A stretch of DNA of 33,402 bases, taken from assembly GCF_021531895.1 (NCBI RefSeq), contig NZ_JAFBIX010000028.1:1-33402 (forward strand). Reading direction: 5' to 3'. This DNA comes from Faecalicatena contorta (GTDB lineage: Bacteria > Bacillota > Clostridia > Lachnospirales > Lachnospiraceae). Below, piece after piece: positions 17,736 through 25,960 of this stretch (its first letter is position 1; each line of letters starts with the position of its first letter). The notes under the pieces were generated by a model. That model did not search any database and was not told where the DNA came from. It saw only the letters and a list, made by a program, of their open reading frames with translations. The translations under genes were made by a program, and so were the position numbers.

Positions 17736-18272
17736 ATGGCAAAATATAGAAAACTTGGCAGAACATCAAGCCAGAGAAAAGCATTATTGAGAAACCAGGT
17801 AACAGCATTGCTTAACAACGGCAAGATCGTTACTACAGAAGCTAAGGCAAAAGAGATCCGCAAGATCGCTGAAGGCCTTATTGCAATGGCAGTAAAAGAA
17901 AAAGACAACTTTGAAGAAGTTACTGTAAAAGCTAAAGTTGCCCGCAAGGACAAAGATGGCAAGAGAGTAAAAGAGGTTGTAGACGGTAAGAAAGTTACTG
18001 TATATGACGAAGTTGAGAAGAAGATCAAGAAAGATATGCCAAGCAGACTTCACGCTCGTCGTGAGATGTTGAAAGTTCTTTACCCAGTAAAAGAAGTTCC
18101 AACAACACCAGCTGGAAGAAAGAAAAATACAAAAGAAGTTGATCTTGTTGCAAAACTCTTTGACGAAATCGCACCAAAATACGAGAATCGTAACGGTGGT
18201 TACACAAGAATCGTAAAGATTGGTCAGCGTAAAGGTGATGCAGCAATGGAAGTTCTGATTGAACTTGTATAA
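17736..18272 (+). CDS. rplQ: 50S ribosomal protein L17 (bL17), long form
   Basis: 178 residues, against 112-130 in most bacteria. The N-terminal [17 protein letters not shown] and C-terminal [27 protein letters not shown] parts are normal. The excess is a lysine-rich, charged insertion at about residues 65-125. L17 lies near the tunnel exit. Similar long forms seem common in Lachnospiraceae, but I could not verify this. GGAGG (17723-17727) precedes the ATG. It is the last gene of the operon. Confidence 0.94.
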   Translation: MAKYRKLGRTSSQRKALLRNQVTALLNNGKIVTTEAKAKEIRKIAEGLIAMAVKEKDNFEEVTVKAKVARKDKDGKRVKEVVDGKKVTVYDEVEKKIKKDMPSRLHARREMLKVLYPVKEVPTTPAGRKKNTKEVDLVAKLFDEIAPKYENRNGGYTRIVKIGQRKGDAAMEVLIELV

Positions 18273-18288
18273 TCTGTGTAAAATGATG

Positions 18289-18321
18289 ACGCACTTCAGG
18301 AAACTGAAGTGCGTTTTTTTT
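18289..18321 (+). terminator. Terminator of the S10-spc-alpha operon
   Basis: An 11-bp perfect stem ACGCACTTCAG/CTGAAGTGCGT with a GAAA tetraloop (18300-18303) is followed by eight T. It lies 16 nt after rplQ. Confidence 0.95.
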
Positions 18322-18380
18322 CTGTCTATATCGTTAAATAATCTACTTATAGAAAAACTGAATACAAACTTCAAATATAG

Positions 18381-18389
18381 TGATATAAT
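18381..18389 (+). promoter_or_regulatory. Extended -10 promoter of the hydrogenase operon
   Basis: TGATATAAT gives a TGN-TATAAT extended -10. No good -35 lies 16-18 bp upstream (closest ATACAA), which the extended -10 would compensate. Transcription should start near 18396, about 42 nt before the first gene. Confidence 0.55.
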
Positions 18390-18437
18390 AAATAAACTGT
18401 GTGATGCACCAGAAAAAAGAAAGAAGGGATGTTGTTA

Positions 18438-20270
18438 ATGAGTAGGTTAGAGATCGCTTCGCCTAAGAGAGCCAGAATTGTAATGGAAGGATTGTATAAA
18501 GACTTAGAGCGAAGAATTGAATCCAGCCCACCGGGATTATGCCCGGTAGACATGTCACGTGCATTTTTGGAATTATGCCATGCGCAGACATGTGGCAAAT
18601 GTGTTCCGTGTCGAATTGGACTGGGGCAATTGAATCATTTCATCAAGGATGTACTTGATGGAAAAGCAACTATGGAGACATTGGATGTTATGGAGCAGAC
18701 TGCCTTATCTATCATGGAGTCAGCCGATTGCGCCATCGGGTATGAAGCTGCAAATATGGTATATAAGGGACTGATCGGATACCGTGATGATTATGTGGAG
18801 CATATTAAAAATGGAAGATGTACCTGTACATATAATCAGCCGGTACCGTGTGTATCTTTGTGTCCGGCACATGTAGATATTCCGGGATATGTTGCTTTAG
18901 TTGGGGAAGGCAGATATGCAGATGCAATTCGTTTGATCAGGAAGGACAACCCGTTCCCGACAACATGTGGTTTTATCTGCGAGCATCCATGTGAGGCACG
19001 CTGCAGAAGAAATATGGTGGATGATTCCATCAATATTCGTGGTCTTAAGAGGGTGGCTGCTGATTTTGCTGGTGAGGTAGAGCCACCGAAATGTGCACCA
19101 AGTACAGGAAAGAGAATTGCTGTACTCGGCGGAGGTCCAGGAGGGTTAAGTGCAGCATACTATCTGCAGCTGATGGGTCATCAGGCTACGGTATATGAGA
19201 TGCTTCCAAAACTTGGGGGAATGCTTCGTTATGGAATTCCGAATTATCGTCTGCCTAAGGAAAGATTAGACGAAGATATCAATGCTATTTTAAAGACTGG
19301 CGTAGAGGTAAAACATGGTCTTAAGATTGGACAGGATATCACAATTCAAGAACTGAGAGCACAATACGATGCTGTGCTGATTACGATTGGGGCAAGCACA
19401 GATAAAAAACTGGGACTGGAAGGGGAAGATGCAGATGGAGTATTATCTGCTGTTCAGTTCCTGAGAAATGTAGGCAAGAACGAGATTATGGATCTGACCG
19501 GCAAGGAAGTTGCTGTCATCGGGGGCGGCAATGTTTCTATGGATGCGGTTCGTACGGCAAAACGTCTCGGTGCTAAGAAAGTAAGTATTGTGTACAGAAG
19601 AAGAGTTGCAGATATGACAGCTCTTCCAGGAGAAATTGACGGCGCTGTTGCTGAAGGAATCGAACTTCAGACATTAAAAGCACCTGCGTCACTGGATATT
19701 GATGAAAATAATCATATCAAAGGTATTTATGTGACTCCGCAGATGGTAAGTGCAATCAAGGATGGACGAGCAAGTATCAAACCGACTGGCGAAGAGGATA
19801 TTTATATTCCATGCGATGTATTGGTTGTTGCAATCGGTCAGAATATTGAGACACGCCATTTTGAGGAAGCTGGTATTCCGGTAGAACGTGGTAAGATTGT
19901 TACAAAGAGCACAGGAACCTTTGAAAATATGCCAGGAGTATTTGCAGGAGGAGACTGCGCAAGCGGCCCTGCTTCTGTAATAAAGGCAATTGCTGCAGCG
20001 AAGGTTGTAGCGGCTAATATTGATGAATATCTCGGCTATCACCATGAAATTTCCTGTGACGTAGAGATTCCAGAGGCACATCTGGATGACCGTACACCTT
20101 GTGGACGTGTGAATCTTACAGAACGAGAAGCTTGTGAAAGAGTCTGTGATTTTGAGGGTGTAGAGAACTGCATGACCGAAAAAGAAGCAAAACAGGAAGC
20201 AAGCAGATGTCTGCGGTGTGATCATTTTGGATATGGCATATTTAAGGGAGGCAGAGAGACATTATGGTAA
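18438..20270 (+). CDS. NuoF-Cys/GltD-like flavoprotein, hydrogenase partner
   Basis: 610 residues from the ATG at 18438, 9 nt after GAAGGG; the ATG at 18429 overlaps that SD. Residues about 45-100 resemble the C-terminal iron-sulfur part of NuoF (CGKCVPCRIG at 52-61, then C98). Residues 135-190 form the GltD N-terminal [4Fe-4S] region (C138, C142, C177, C181, C185, C189). An FAD-binding GGGPGG is near 231 and an NAD(P)-binding GGGNVSMDA near 362; GGDCASGPASVIKAIAAAK closes the FAD fold. It overlaps hydA by 7 nt. Likely passes electrons between NAD(P)H and the hydrogenase; the redox partner is not proven. Confidence 0.85.
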   Translation: MSRLEIASPKRARIVMEGLYKDLERRIESSPPGLCPVDMSRAFLELCHAQTCGKCVPCRIGLGQLNHFIKDVLDGKATMETLDVMEQTALSIMESADCAIGYEAANMVYKGLIGYRDDYVEHIKNGRCTCTYNQPVPCVSLCPAHVDIPGYVALVGEGRYADAIRLIRKDNPFPTTCGFICEHPCEARCRRNMVDDSINIRGLKRVAADFAGEVEPPKCAPSTGKRIAVLGGGPGGLSAAYYLQLMGHQATVYEMLPKLGGMLRYGIPNYRLPKERLDEDINAILKTGVEVKHGLKIGQDITIQELRAQYDAVLITIGASTDKKLGLEGEDADGVLSAVQFLRNVGKNEIMDLTGKEVAVIGGGNVSMDAVRTAKRLGAKKVSIVYRRRVADMTALPGEIDGAVAEGIELQTLKAPASLDIDENNHIKGIYVTPQMVSAIKDGRASIKPTGEEDIYIPCDVLVVAIGQNIETRHFEEAGIPVERGKIVTKSTGTFENMPGVFAGGDCASGPASVIKAIAAAKVVAANIDEYLGYHHEISCDVEIPEAHLDDRTPCGRVNLTEREACERVCDFEGVENCMTEKEAKQEASRCLRCDHFGYGIFKGGRETLW

Positions 20271-22018
20271 ATCTTGTAATTGATGGAAAACAAATATCCG
20301 TAAAAGAAAATACCACGATTATGGAGGCTGCCGCTCAAAATGGGATTCATATTCCTAAATTGTGTTATCTGAAAGGAATTAACGAGATCGCAGCCTGTCG
20401 TGTATGTGTAGTTGAATTAGAGGGAAAGGATAAACTGATTACCTCATGTAATAATGTTGCTGAGGAAGGTATGGTAATCCATACAAACAGTCCAAAAGTA
20501 CGCAGGGACAGAAAAACCAATGTAGAGTTGATCTTATCTCAGCATAATTGTCAGTGTGTGGCATGTTCAAGAAGTGGCAACTGTAGCCTTCAGTCAGTTG
20601 CCAATGACTTGAATATTATCGATATTCCATACAAGATGGAGATCGAGAAACAGCCTTGGAATAAGAATTTTCCACTGATCCGTGATTCCTCCAAATGTAT
20701 TAAGTGTATGCGGTGTATTCAGGTCTGTGATAAAGTACAGGGATTGAGTGTCTGGGATGTGGAAGGAACCGGATCCAGAACGACTGTAAATGTAGGTGGT
20801 CATAAGAACATTCAGGAAGCAGACTGTTCATTGTGCGGACAGTGTATTACACATTGTCCGGTAGGAGCATTGAGCGAGAGAAATGATACGGAAAAGGTCT
20901 GGGAAGCAATTGCAGATCCAGATAAAATTGTTGTAGCTCAGGTTGCACCGGCTGTACGTGCTGCATGGGGCGAACAGATTGGACTTGCTCCAGAAGATGC
21001 AACCATTGGAAAGATATTGGATGCCTTGAAGCGTATGGGTGTGGACTACGTGTTTGATACTGTATTTTCAGCCGATCTGACAATCATGGAAGAAGGACAC
21101 GAATTTGTTCAGCGTTTTACAAATGGTGAACTGAAAGATCGCCCGATGTTTACATCATGCTGTCCAGGATGGATTCGTTTTATTAAAACACAGTATCCAC
21201 ATTTGGTAAAATATTTATCCTCTGCAAAATCACCACAGCAGATGTTCGGCGCAGCAATGAAGACCTACTTTGCAGAAAAACTAGGTGTATCACCAGAGAA
21301 AATCTACACCGTGTCTGTAATGCCTTGTGTTGCGAAAAAAGGCGAGAGCGAGATGGAACTGTTCTATGGAGAATATGCAGGACATGACATTGATACAGTA
21401 ATCACGACCAGAGAGCTGGTAAGAATGATTCGTTCTGCACACATCAGCCCTGATACATTGGTAGATATTGAAAGCGACCGCCCGATGCAGGCTGGTACAG
21501 GAGCTGGTGTCATCTTTGGAGCAACTGGCGGTGTAATGGAAGCAGCGCTTCGATCCGCATATTATATCATCAAAGGAGAAAATCCACCGGCAGATGCATT
21601 TACTGCAGTAAGAAGTCAAGGCTTCAACGAAAATGATGGTGTACAGGAAGCAGATTTCCAGATTAATGATATTACCGTCAGAACCGCTGTTGTAAGCGGT
21701 CTTGGCAATACCAGAGCACTGCTTGATAAGATAGAACGAGGAGAAGTACACTACGACTTCGTAGAAGTTATGGCATGTCCAGGAGGCTGCGTAGGCGGAG
21801 GCGGACAGCCAATCCACGATGGTGAAGAGCTGGCCTTTGAACGCGGCAAGAACCTGTATTATCTGGATGATAATTATGACATTCGATTCTCACATGAGAA
21901 TCCAGATATCCTTCAAATGTACGAAGAATATTTTGAAAAACCAATGTCACATAAAGCGCATATGCTGTTACATACAGAACATGATGCAAAAATAGTAAAT
22001 TACGGCAAAGGATTTTAA
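20264..22018 (+). CDS. hydA: [FeFe] hydrogenase, group A, glutamate-synthase-linked type
   Basis: 584 residues, a full-length monomeric-type enzyme for reversible H2 formation. Domain order: [2Fe-2S] (C34, C45, C48, C62); His-Cys cluster (H94, C98, C101, C107); two [4Fe-4S] clusters (CIKCMRCIQVC and CSLCGQCITHC); then the H-cluster. All three H-cluster motifs are intact: TSCCPGW at 297-303, MPCVAKKGE from 353 and MACPGGC from 503. Overlap with the GltD-like gene indicates a complex. In the HydDB scheme this neighbourhood corresponds to group A2, whose physiology is poorly known. HydEFG maturases are not in this window. Confidence 0.95.
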   Translation: MVNLVIDGKQISVKENTTIMEAAAQNGIHIPKLCYLKGINEIAACRVCVVELEGKDKLITSCNNVAEEGMVIHTNSPKVRRDRKTNVELILSQHNCQCVACSRSGNCSLQSVANDLNIIDIPYKMEIEKQPWNKNFPLIRDSSKCIKCMRCIQVCDKVQGLSVWDVEGTGSRTTVNVGGHKNIQEADCSLCGQCITHCPVGALSERNDTEKVWEAIADPDKIVVAQVAPAVRAAWGEQIGLAPEDATIGKILDALKRMGVDYVFDTVFSADLTIMEEGHEFVQRFTNGELKDRPMFTSCCPGWIRFIKTQYPHLVKYLSSAKSPQQMFGAAMKTYFAEKLGVSPEKIYTVSVMPCVAKKGESEMELFYGEYAGHDIDTVITTRELVRMIRSAHISPDTLVDIESDRPMQAGTGAGVIFGATGGVMEAALRSAYYIIKGENPPADAFTAVRSQGFNENDGVQEADFQINDITVRTAVVSGLGNTRALLDKIERGEVHYDFVEVMACPGGCVGGGGQPIHDGEELAFERGKNLYYLDDNYDIRFSHENPDILQMYEEYFEKPMSHKAHMLLHTEHDAKIVNYGKGF

Positions 22019-22030
22019 AAAATAGTTAAT

Positions 22031-22078
22031 AGGGGACGTAGTAAAATTAAAAAATACTACGTCCCCTGTTATTTTTTT
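22031..22078 (+). terminator. Terminator of the hydrogenase operon
   Basis: A 13-bp perfect stem AGGGGACGTAGTA/TACTACGTCCCCT (22031-22043/22055-22067) has an A-rich loop and is followed by TGTTATTTTTTT. The same GGGACGTAG core is found in the terminator after adhE. Confidence 0.9.
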
Positions 22079-22110
22079 GTCATTATCGTTAAAAAAATAT
22101 CAAAAACATA

Positions 22111-22139
22111 TTGACAAATAATTAACACACAGTTATACT
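22111..22139 (+). promoter_or_regulatory. adhE promoter with Rex-like operator on the -35
   Basis: TTGACA (22111-22116) and TATACT (22134-22139) are 17 bp apart. The -35 is the left half of TTGACAA-ATAA-TTAACAC (22111-22128), which matches 11 of 14 defined bases of the Rex consensus TTGTTAANNNNTTAACAA. Rex is a NADH-sensing repressor of adhE in several Clostridia. A weaker Rex-like match is at 22086-22103. The promoter call is firm; the operator is a candidate, since such AT-rich matches arise by chance. Confidence 0.65.
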
Positions 22140-22186
22140 ATGACCATTGAAACGATAGTAACACAGTTACAGGGAGGATAATCAAA

Positions 22187-24799
22187 ATGGCAAAGAAAAA
22201 AGAGGCAGTACCAGAGATTATTGATAATGTCGAAGCTCTTGAAGCAAAGATGAAGGCGATGAGAGAAGCACAGAAGATCTTCGCTACATTCACACAGGAG
22301 CAGGTAGATAAGATCTTCTTCGAGGCAGCAATGGCAGCAAACAAGATGCGAATTCCTCTTGCAAAACAGGCAGTTGAGGAAACTGGTCGTGGTATCGTGG
22401 AAGATAAGGTTATTAAGAATCATTACGCAGCAGAGTATATTTACAATGCTTATAAGAATACCAAGACTTGCGGAGTTATTGAAGAAGACCCAGCATATGG
22501 AATTAAGAAGATTGCGGAACCAATTGGCCTTGTAGCGGCAGTTATTCCTACAACTAACCCAACATCAACAGCAATTTTCAAAACATTGATCTGCTTGAAG
22601 ACCAGAAATGCAATTATCATCAGTCCACATCCGGCAGCAAAAGCCTGTACGATCGCTGCAGCAAAGATTGTTCTGGATGCAGCTGTCAAAGCAGGAGCAC
22701 CGGAAGGAATTATCGGATGGATTGACGTTCCGTCCCTGGAACTTACCAATACAGTTATGAGAGATGCAGATATTATCCTTGCAACAGGTGGACCTGGAAT
22801 GGTGAAGGCTGCATACTCTTCAGGAAAACCGGCACTTGGCGTTGGACCTGGAAATACTCCTGTTATTATTGACGAGACAGCAGATATCAAGATGGCAGTA
22901 AATTCTATCATTCATTCTAAAACATTTGACAATGGTATGATCTGTGCATCCGAACAGTCTGTAACGGTGCTCGACAGTATCTATGATGAAGTAAAGAAAG
23001 AATTTGCATATCGTGGATGCTATTTCCTGAAAAAAGGCGAAGAGCTGGATAAAGTTCGTAAGACTATCATTATCAACGGTGCCTTAAATAATAAGATCCC
23101 AGGAAAATCTGCATATGAGATTGCAAAACTCGCAGGTGTAGATGTTCCGGAAGATACCAAGATCTTAATCGGTGAAGTGGAATCCGTTGATATCTCTGAA
23201 GAATTTGCGCATGAGAAATTATCTCCGGTACTTGGAATGTACCGAGCAAAAACATTTGATGAAGCCCTTGCAAAAGCTGAACAGTTGGTAGCAGATGGCG
23301 GATATGGACATACATCTTCTCTGTATATTCATCCTGCAGAGAAAGAGAAGATTGCAAAACATGCAGAAGCAATGAAGACTTGTCGTATCTTAATCAATAC
23401 TCCATCTTCTCAGGGCGGTATCGGTGATCTTTATAACTTTAAACTTGCTCCATCTCTTACACTTGGATGTGGTTCTTGGGGAGGCAACTCTGTATCTGAG
23501 AACGTAGGTGTAAAACATCTGATTAACATTAAGACGGTCGCAGAGAGGAGAGAAAATATGCTGTGGTTTAGAACACCTGAGAAAGTATACTTTAAGAAAG
23601 GCTGTATGCCGGTGGCACTCGATGAACTCGGAACAGTGATGCACAAGAAAAAAGCATTTATCGTAACAGATACCTTCTTATATAAAAATGGTTATGTAAA
23701 ACCAATTGAAGAGAAATTAGACCAGATGGGAATTCAGCATACATGCTTCTATGAAGTAGCACCAGATCCGACTCTGCAGTGTGCACAAAAAGGAACAGAC
23801 CAGATGAGAGCATTTGAACCAGATACAATCATCGCACTTGGCGGTGGATCTGCAATGGATGCAGCGAAAATTATGTGGCTGATGTATGAGCATCCAGAAG
23901 CAAACTTTGAAGACATGGCTATGGACTTCATGGATATTCGCAAGAGAGTATTTACCTTCCCAAAAATGGGAGAGAAAGCCTACTTTGTTGCAATCCCGAC
24001 ATCTTCTGGTACAGGTTCTGAAGTGACACCATTTGCCATCATCACTGATGCAGAGACAGGCGTAAAATGGCCGATTGCAGATTACGAATTACTTCCAGAT
24101 ATGGCAATCGTCGACGTAGATAATGCAATGACAGCTCCAAAAGGACTGACAAGCGCATCCGGTATCGACGTTATGACACATGCAATCGAAGCATACGTAT
24201 CCATTATGGCAACAGACTACACAGATGGACTTGCAATGAAAGCCGTTAAGATGGTATTCGATTATCTGCCATCTGCATATGCAAACGGAGCCAATGACCC
24301 AATCGCAAGAGAAAAGATGGCAAATGCATCCTGTATGGCTGGTATGGCATTCGCAAATGCTTTCCTTGGCCTGAACCACTCCATGGCCCACAAACTTGGA
24401 GCATTCCATCACTTGCCACACGGTGTCGCAAACGCAGTTCTCCTGACAGAAGTCATGAGATACAATGCAGCAGAAGTTCCGACCAAGATGGGAACATTCT
24501 CCCAGTACCAGTATCCACACGCACTTGCAAGATACGCAGAATTAGGACGCTTTGCCGGATGCCAAGGCAAGACAGACGAAGAAGTATTCGAAAACTTCCT
24601 CGCAAAACTGGAAGACCTCAAAGAAAAGATCGGAATCAAAAAATCCATCAAAGAATACGGAATCGACGAGAAATACTTCCTCGATACATTGGATGATATG
24701 GTTGAACAAGCCTTCAACGACCAGTGTACAGGAGCAAACCCGAGATATCCACTCATGAAAGAAATGAAAGAAATCTATCTGAAGTGTTACTACGGTTAA
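22187..24799 (+). CDS. adhE: Bifunctional aldehyde/alcohol dehydrogenase AdhE
   Basis: 870 residues, the normal fused length. The N-terminal acetylating aldehyde dehydrogenase (about 1-440) reduces acetyl-CoA to acetaldehyde, with the catalytic C253 in NGMICASEQSV. A linker leads to the iron-dependent alcohol dehydrogenase (about 460-870), which makes ethanol, with GGGSAMDAAK for NAD binding and HAIEAYVS and NHSMAHKLGAFHHLPHG for iron. AdhE normally assembles into helical spirosomes. GGGAGG (about 22171-22176) precedes the ATG. It is monocistronic and would regenerate NAD+ during fermentation. Confidence 0.97.
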   Translation: MAKKKEAVPEIIDNVEALEAKMKAMREAQKIFATFTQEQVDKIFFEAAMAANKMRIPLAKQAVEETGRGIVEDKVIKNHYAAEYIYNAYKNTKTCGVIEEDPAYGIKKIAEPIGLVAAVIPTTNPTSTAIFKTLICLKTRNAIIISPHPAAKACTIAAAKIVLDAAVKAGAPEGIIGWIDVPSLELTNTVMRDADIILATGGPGMVKAAYSSGKPALGVGPGNTPVIIDETADIKMAVNSIIHSKTFDNGMICASEQSVTVLDSIYDEVKKEFAYRGCYFLKKGEELDKVRKTIIINGALNNKIPGKSAYEIAKLAGVDVPEDTKILIGEVESVDISEEFAHEKLSPVLGMYRAKTFDEALAKAEQLVADGGYGHTSSLYIHPAEKEKIAKHAEAMKTCRILINTPSSQGGIGDLYNFKLAPSLTLGCGSWGGNSVSENVGVKHLINIKTVAERRENMLWFRTPEKVYFKKGCMPVALDELGTVMHKKKAFIVTDTFLYKNGYVKPIEEKLDQMGIQHTCFYEVAPDPTLQCAQKGTDQMRAFEPDTIIALGGGSAMDAAKIMWLMYEHPEANFEDMAMDFMDIRKRVFTFPKMGEKAYFVAIPTSSGTGSEVTPFAIITDAETGVKWPIADYELLPDMAIVDVDNAMTAPKGLTSASGIDVMTHAIEAYVSIMATDYTDGLAMKAVKMVFDYLPSAYANGANDPIAREKMANASCMAGMAFANAFLGLNHSMAHKLGAFHHLPHGVANAVLLTEVMRYNAAEVPTKMGTFSQYQYPHALARYAELGRFAGCQGKTDEEVFENFLAKLEDLKEKIGIKKSIKEYGIDEKYFLDTLDDMVEQAFNDQCTGANPRYPLMKEMKEIYLKCYYG

Positions 24800-24801
24800 T
24801 A

Positions 24802-24840
24802 TTAGGGACGTAGACTTTTTAAAAAAGTCTACGTCCCTAA
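24802..24840 (+). terminator. Terminator after adhE, shared GGGACGTAG stem
   Basis: A near-perfect 19-nt inverted repeat from TTAGGGACGTAG to CTACGTCCCTAA, with T and A runs meeting at the loop. It can work on either strand in principle, but adhE is the gene it directly follows. The stem core GGGACGTAG/CTACGTCCC matches that at 22032-22066. Confidence 0.8.
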
Positions 24841-24891
24841 TTGTGTTTTGTGGTGTACCTAAATGGAAAAAGGGGTGTACCCAAATGAATA

Positions 24892-24909
24892 AGGTTAATT
24901 ATTTAACAA
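24892..24909. promoter_or_regulatory. Rex-like palindrome upstream of the kinase-like gene
   Basis: AGGTTAA-TTAT-TTAACAA matches 12 of 14 defined Rex consensus bases, with a perfect right half. It lies about 65 bp upstream of the predicted promoter of the next gene. AT-rich background makes one such hit in this window unsurprising. Confidence 0.3.
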
Positions 24910-24954
24910 TAAAAATATGCAATAAAAATAAGTTAAAAAAATATCAAATTACTC

Positions 24955-24983
24955 TTTCCAAATGAAATTTAAGGGTGTATAAT
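24955..24983 (+). promoter_or_regulatory. Promoter of the phosphotransferase gene
   Basis: TTTCCA (24955-24960) and TATAAT (24978-24983) are 17 bp apart. The start near 24990 lies downstream of the first in-frame ATG (24982), which therefore cannot be the start codon. Confidence 0.55.
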
Positions 24984-25032
24984 GCAGTTAACAAATAAAA
25001 GATCGGAAGTATTATACAAGGAGGCACAGCTT

Positions 25033-25788
25033 ATGAAACTTGAAGGAAGTAATTTGATCGTGAAACGTCCGTACAAAGAAGTCTACAAATGCGATAAAGA
25101 GATTGTCAAGGTATTCGAGACCACACATCCAAAATCTGCAGTGTTTAATGAGGCGTTGAATACAGTAAGAGTAGAGGAATCAGGATTGGATATTCCGCAA
25201 TTAAAAGAGGTTACACAGATTGATGGCAAATGGGCTCTGGTTATAGAGTATAAAGAAGGAAAGACTTTGGAAGAGATGATGAAGGTGGACCATGATAATC
25301 TGGAAAAATATATGTCAGATTTTGTGGATCTGCAGCTGAAGGTTCAGAGTAAGAAAGCGCCGATGCTTAACAAATTAAAGGATAAACTGGCGAGACAGAT
25401 TAATGGACTAAAAGAATTAGATGCAACACAGAGGTATGAATTGTTGACCCGTCTGGAGAGTATGCCGAAGCACACTAAGCTTTGCCACGGTGATTTTAAT
25501 CCAAGTAATGTAATTGTAGGAAAGAATGGCAAGATGACGGTTGTTGACTGGGCGCATGCGACCCAGGGAAATGCCAGTGCGGATGCAGCTATGACTTACC
25601 TTCTTTTTGCACTGAAAGATCAGGATGCAGCTGACCTCTATATGAAGCTTTTCTGCAAGAAGAGTGACACTGCAAAGCAGTATGTACAGCAATGGCTTCC
25701 AATCGTAGCAGCATCACAGTTAGAAAAAGATAATGAGCTGGAAAAAGATTTCCTCATGAAATGGATTGACGTTATGGATTATCAATAG
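25033..25788 (+). CDS. APH/choline-kinase-fold small phosphotransferase
   Basis: 251 residues from the ATG at 25033, 8 nt after AAGGAGG (25018-25024). The catalytic-loop motif HGDFNPSN is at residues 152-159, and the metal-binding VVDWAHATQG has its Asp at 172. These are the aminoglycoside phosphotransferase/choline kinase signatures. Compared with true resistance enzymes the N-lobe is small. Members of this fold phosphorylate sugars, amino alcohols or drugs, and neither sequence nor neighbours fix the substrate. Drug resistance should not be assumed. Single-gene unit. Confidence 0.7.
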   Translation: MKLEGSNLIVKRPYKEVYKCDKEIVKVFETTHPKSAVFNEALNTVRVEESGLDIPQLKEVTQIDGKWALVIEYKEGKTLEEMMKVDHDNLEKYMSDFVDLQLKVQSKKAPMLNKLKDKLARQINGLKELDATQRYELLTRLESMPKHTKLCHGDFNPSNVIVGKNGKMTVVDWAHATQGNASADAAMTYLLFALKDQDAADLYMKLFCKKSDTAKQYVQQWLPIVAASQLEKDNELEKDFLMKWIDVMDYQ

Positions 25789-25798
25789 CCATGTTGAA

Positions 25799-25853
25799 TA
25801 AAAGAGAATAAAGTAAAAGAGAACAGAGTAAAAGAGAATAAAGTAAAAGAGAG
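25799..25853 (+). repeat. 15-bp tandem repeat, 3.6 copies
   Basis: The unit TAAAAGAGAATAAAG is at 25799-25813 and 25829-25843. A variant TAAAAGAGAACAGAG (two changes) is at 25814-25828, and a partial copy at 25844-25853. It lies between convergent genes, and its last copy runs into the left arm of the terminator. Confidence 0.75.
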
Positions 25854-25888
25854 AGAATACGGAAAATAAATTCCATATCCTCTCTCTT
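25847..25888. terminator. Bidirectional terminator between convergent genes
   Basis: Arms at 25847-25864 and 25871-25888 pair at 16 of 18 positions (AAGAGAGAG..GGAA with TTCC..CTCTCTCTT) around an AATAAA loop. On the minus strand the stem runs into a T-rich tract supplied by the TAAAAGAG repeat, so it suits the minus-strand hydrolase best. On the plus strand the T run is weak. Confidence 0.7.
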
Positions 25889-25960
25889 ATGTTATATGAT
25901 GAGATACATATTATCTATCTGCGAAGTTAATAAGCAAGATAAAAATATCATATTAAAATA

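Noticed and set aside
18324-18345. A Rex-like site upstream of the hydrogenase operon
   Set aside because: It matches only about 9 of 14 positions, and the right half is poor.
24982-25032. An ATG at 24982 as the start of the phosphotransferase gene
   Set aside because: It overlaps the TATAAT box and has no SD; the ATG at 25033 has AAGGAGG at 8 nt.
25033-25788. An aminoglycoside resistance gene
   Set aside because: Only the generic kinase-fold motifs are present, and there is no mobile-element context.
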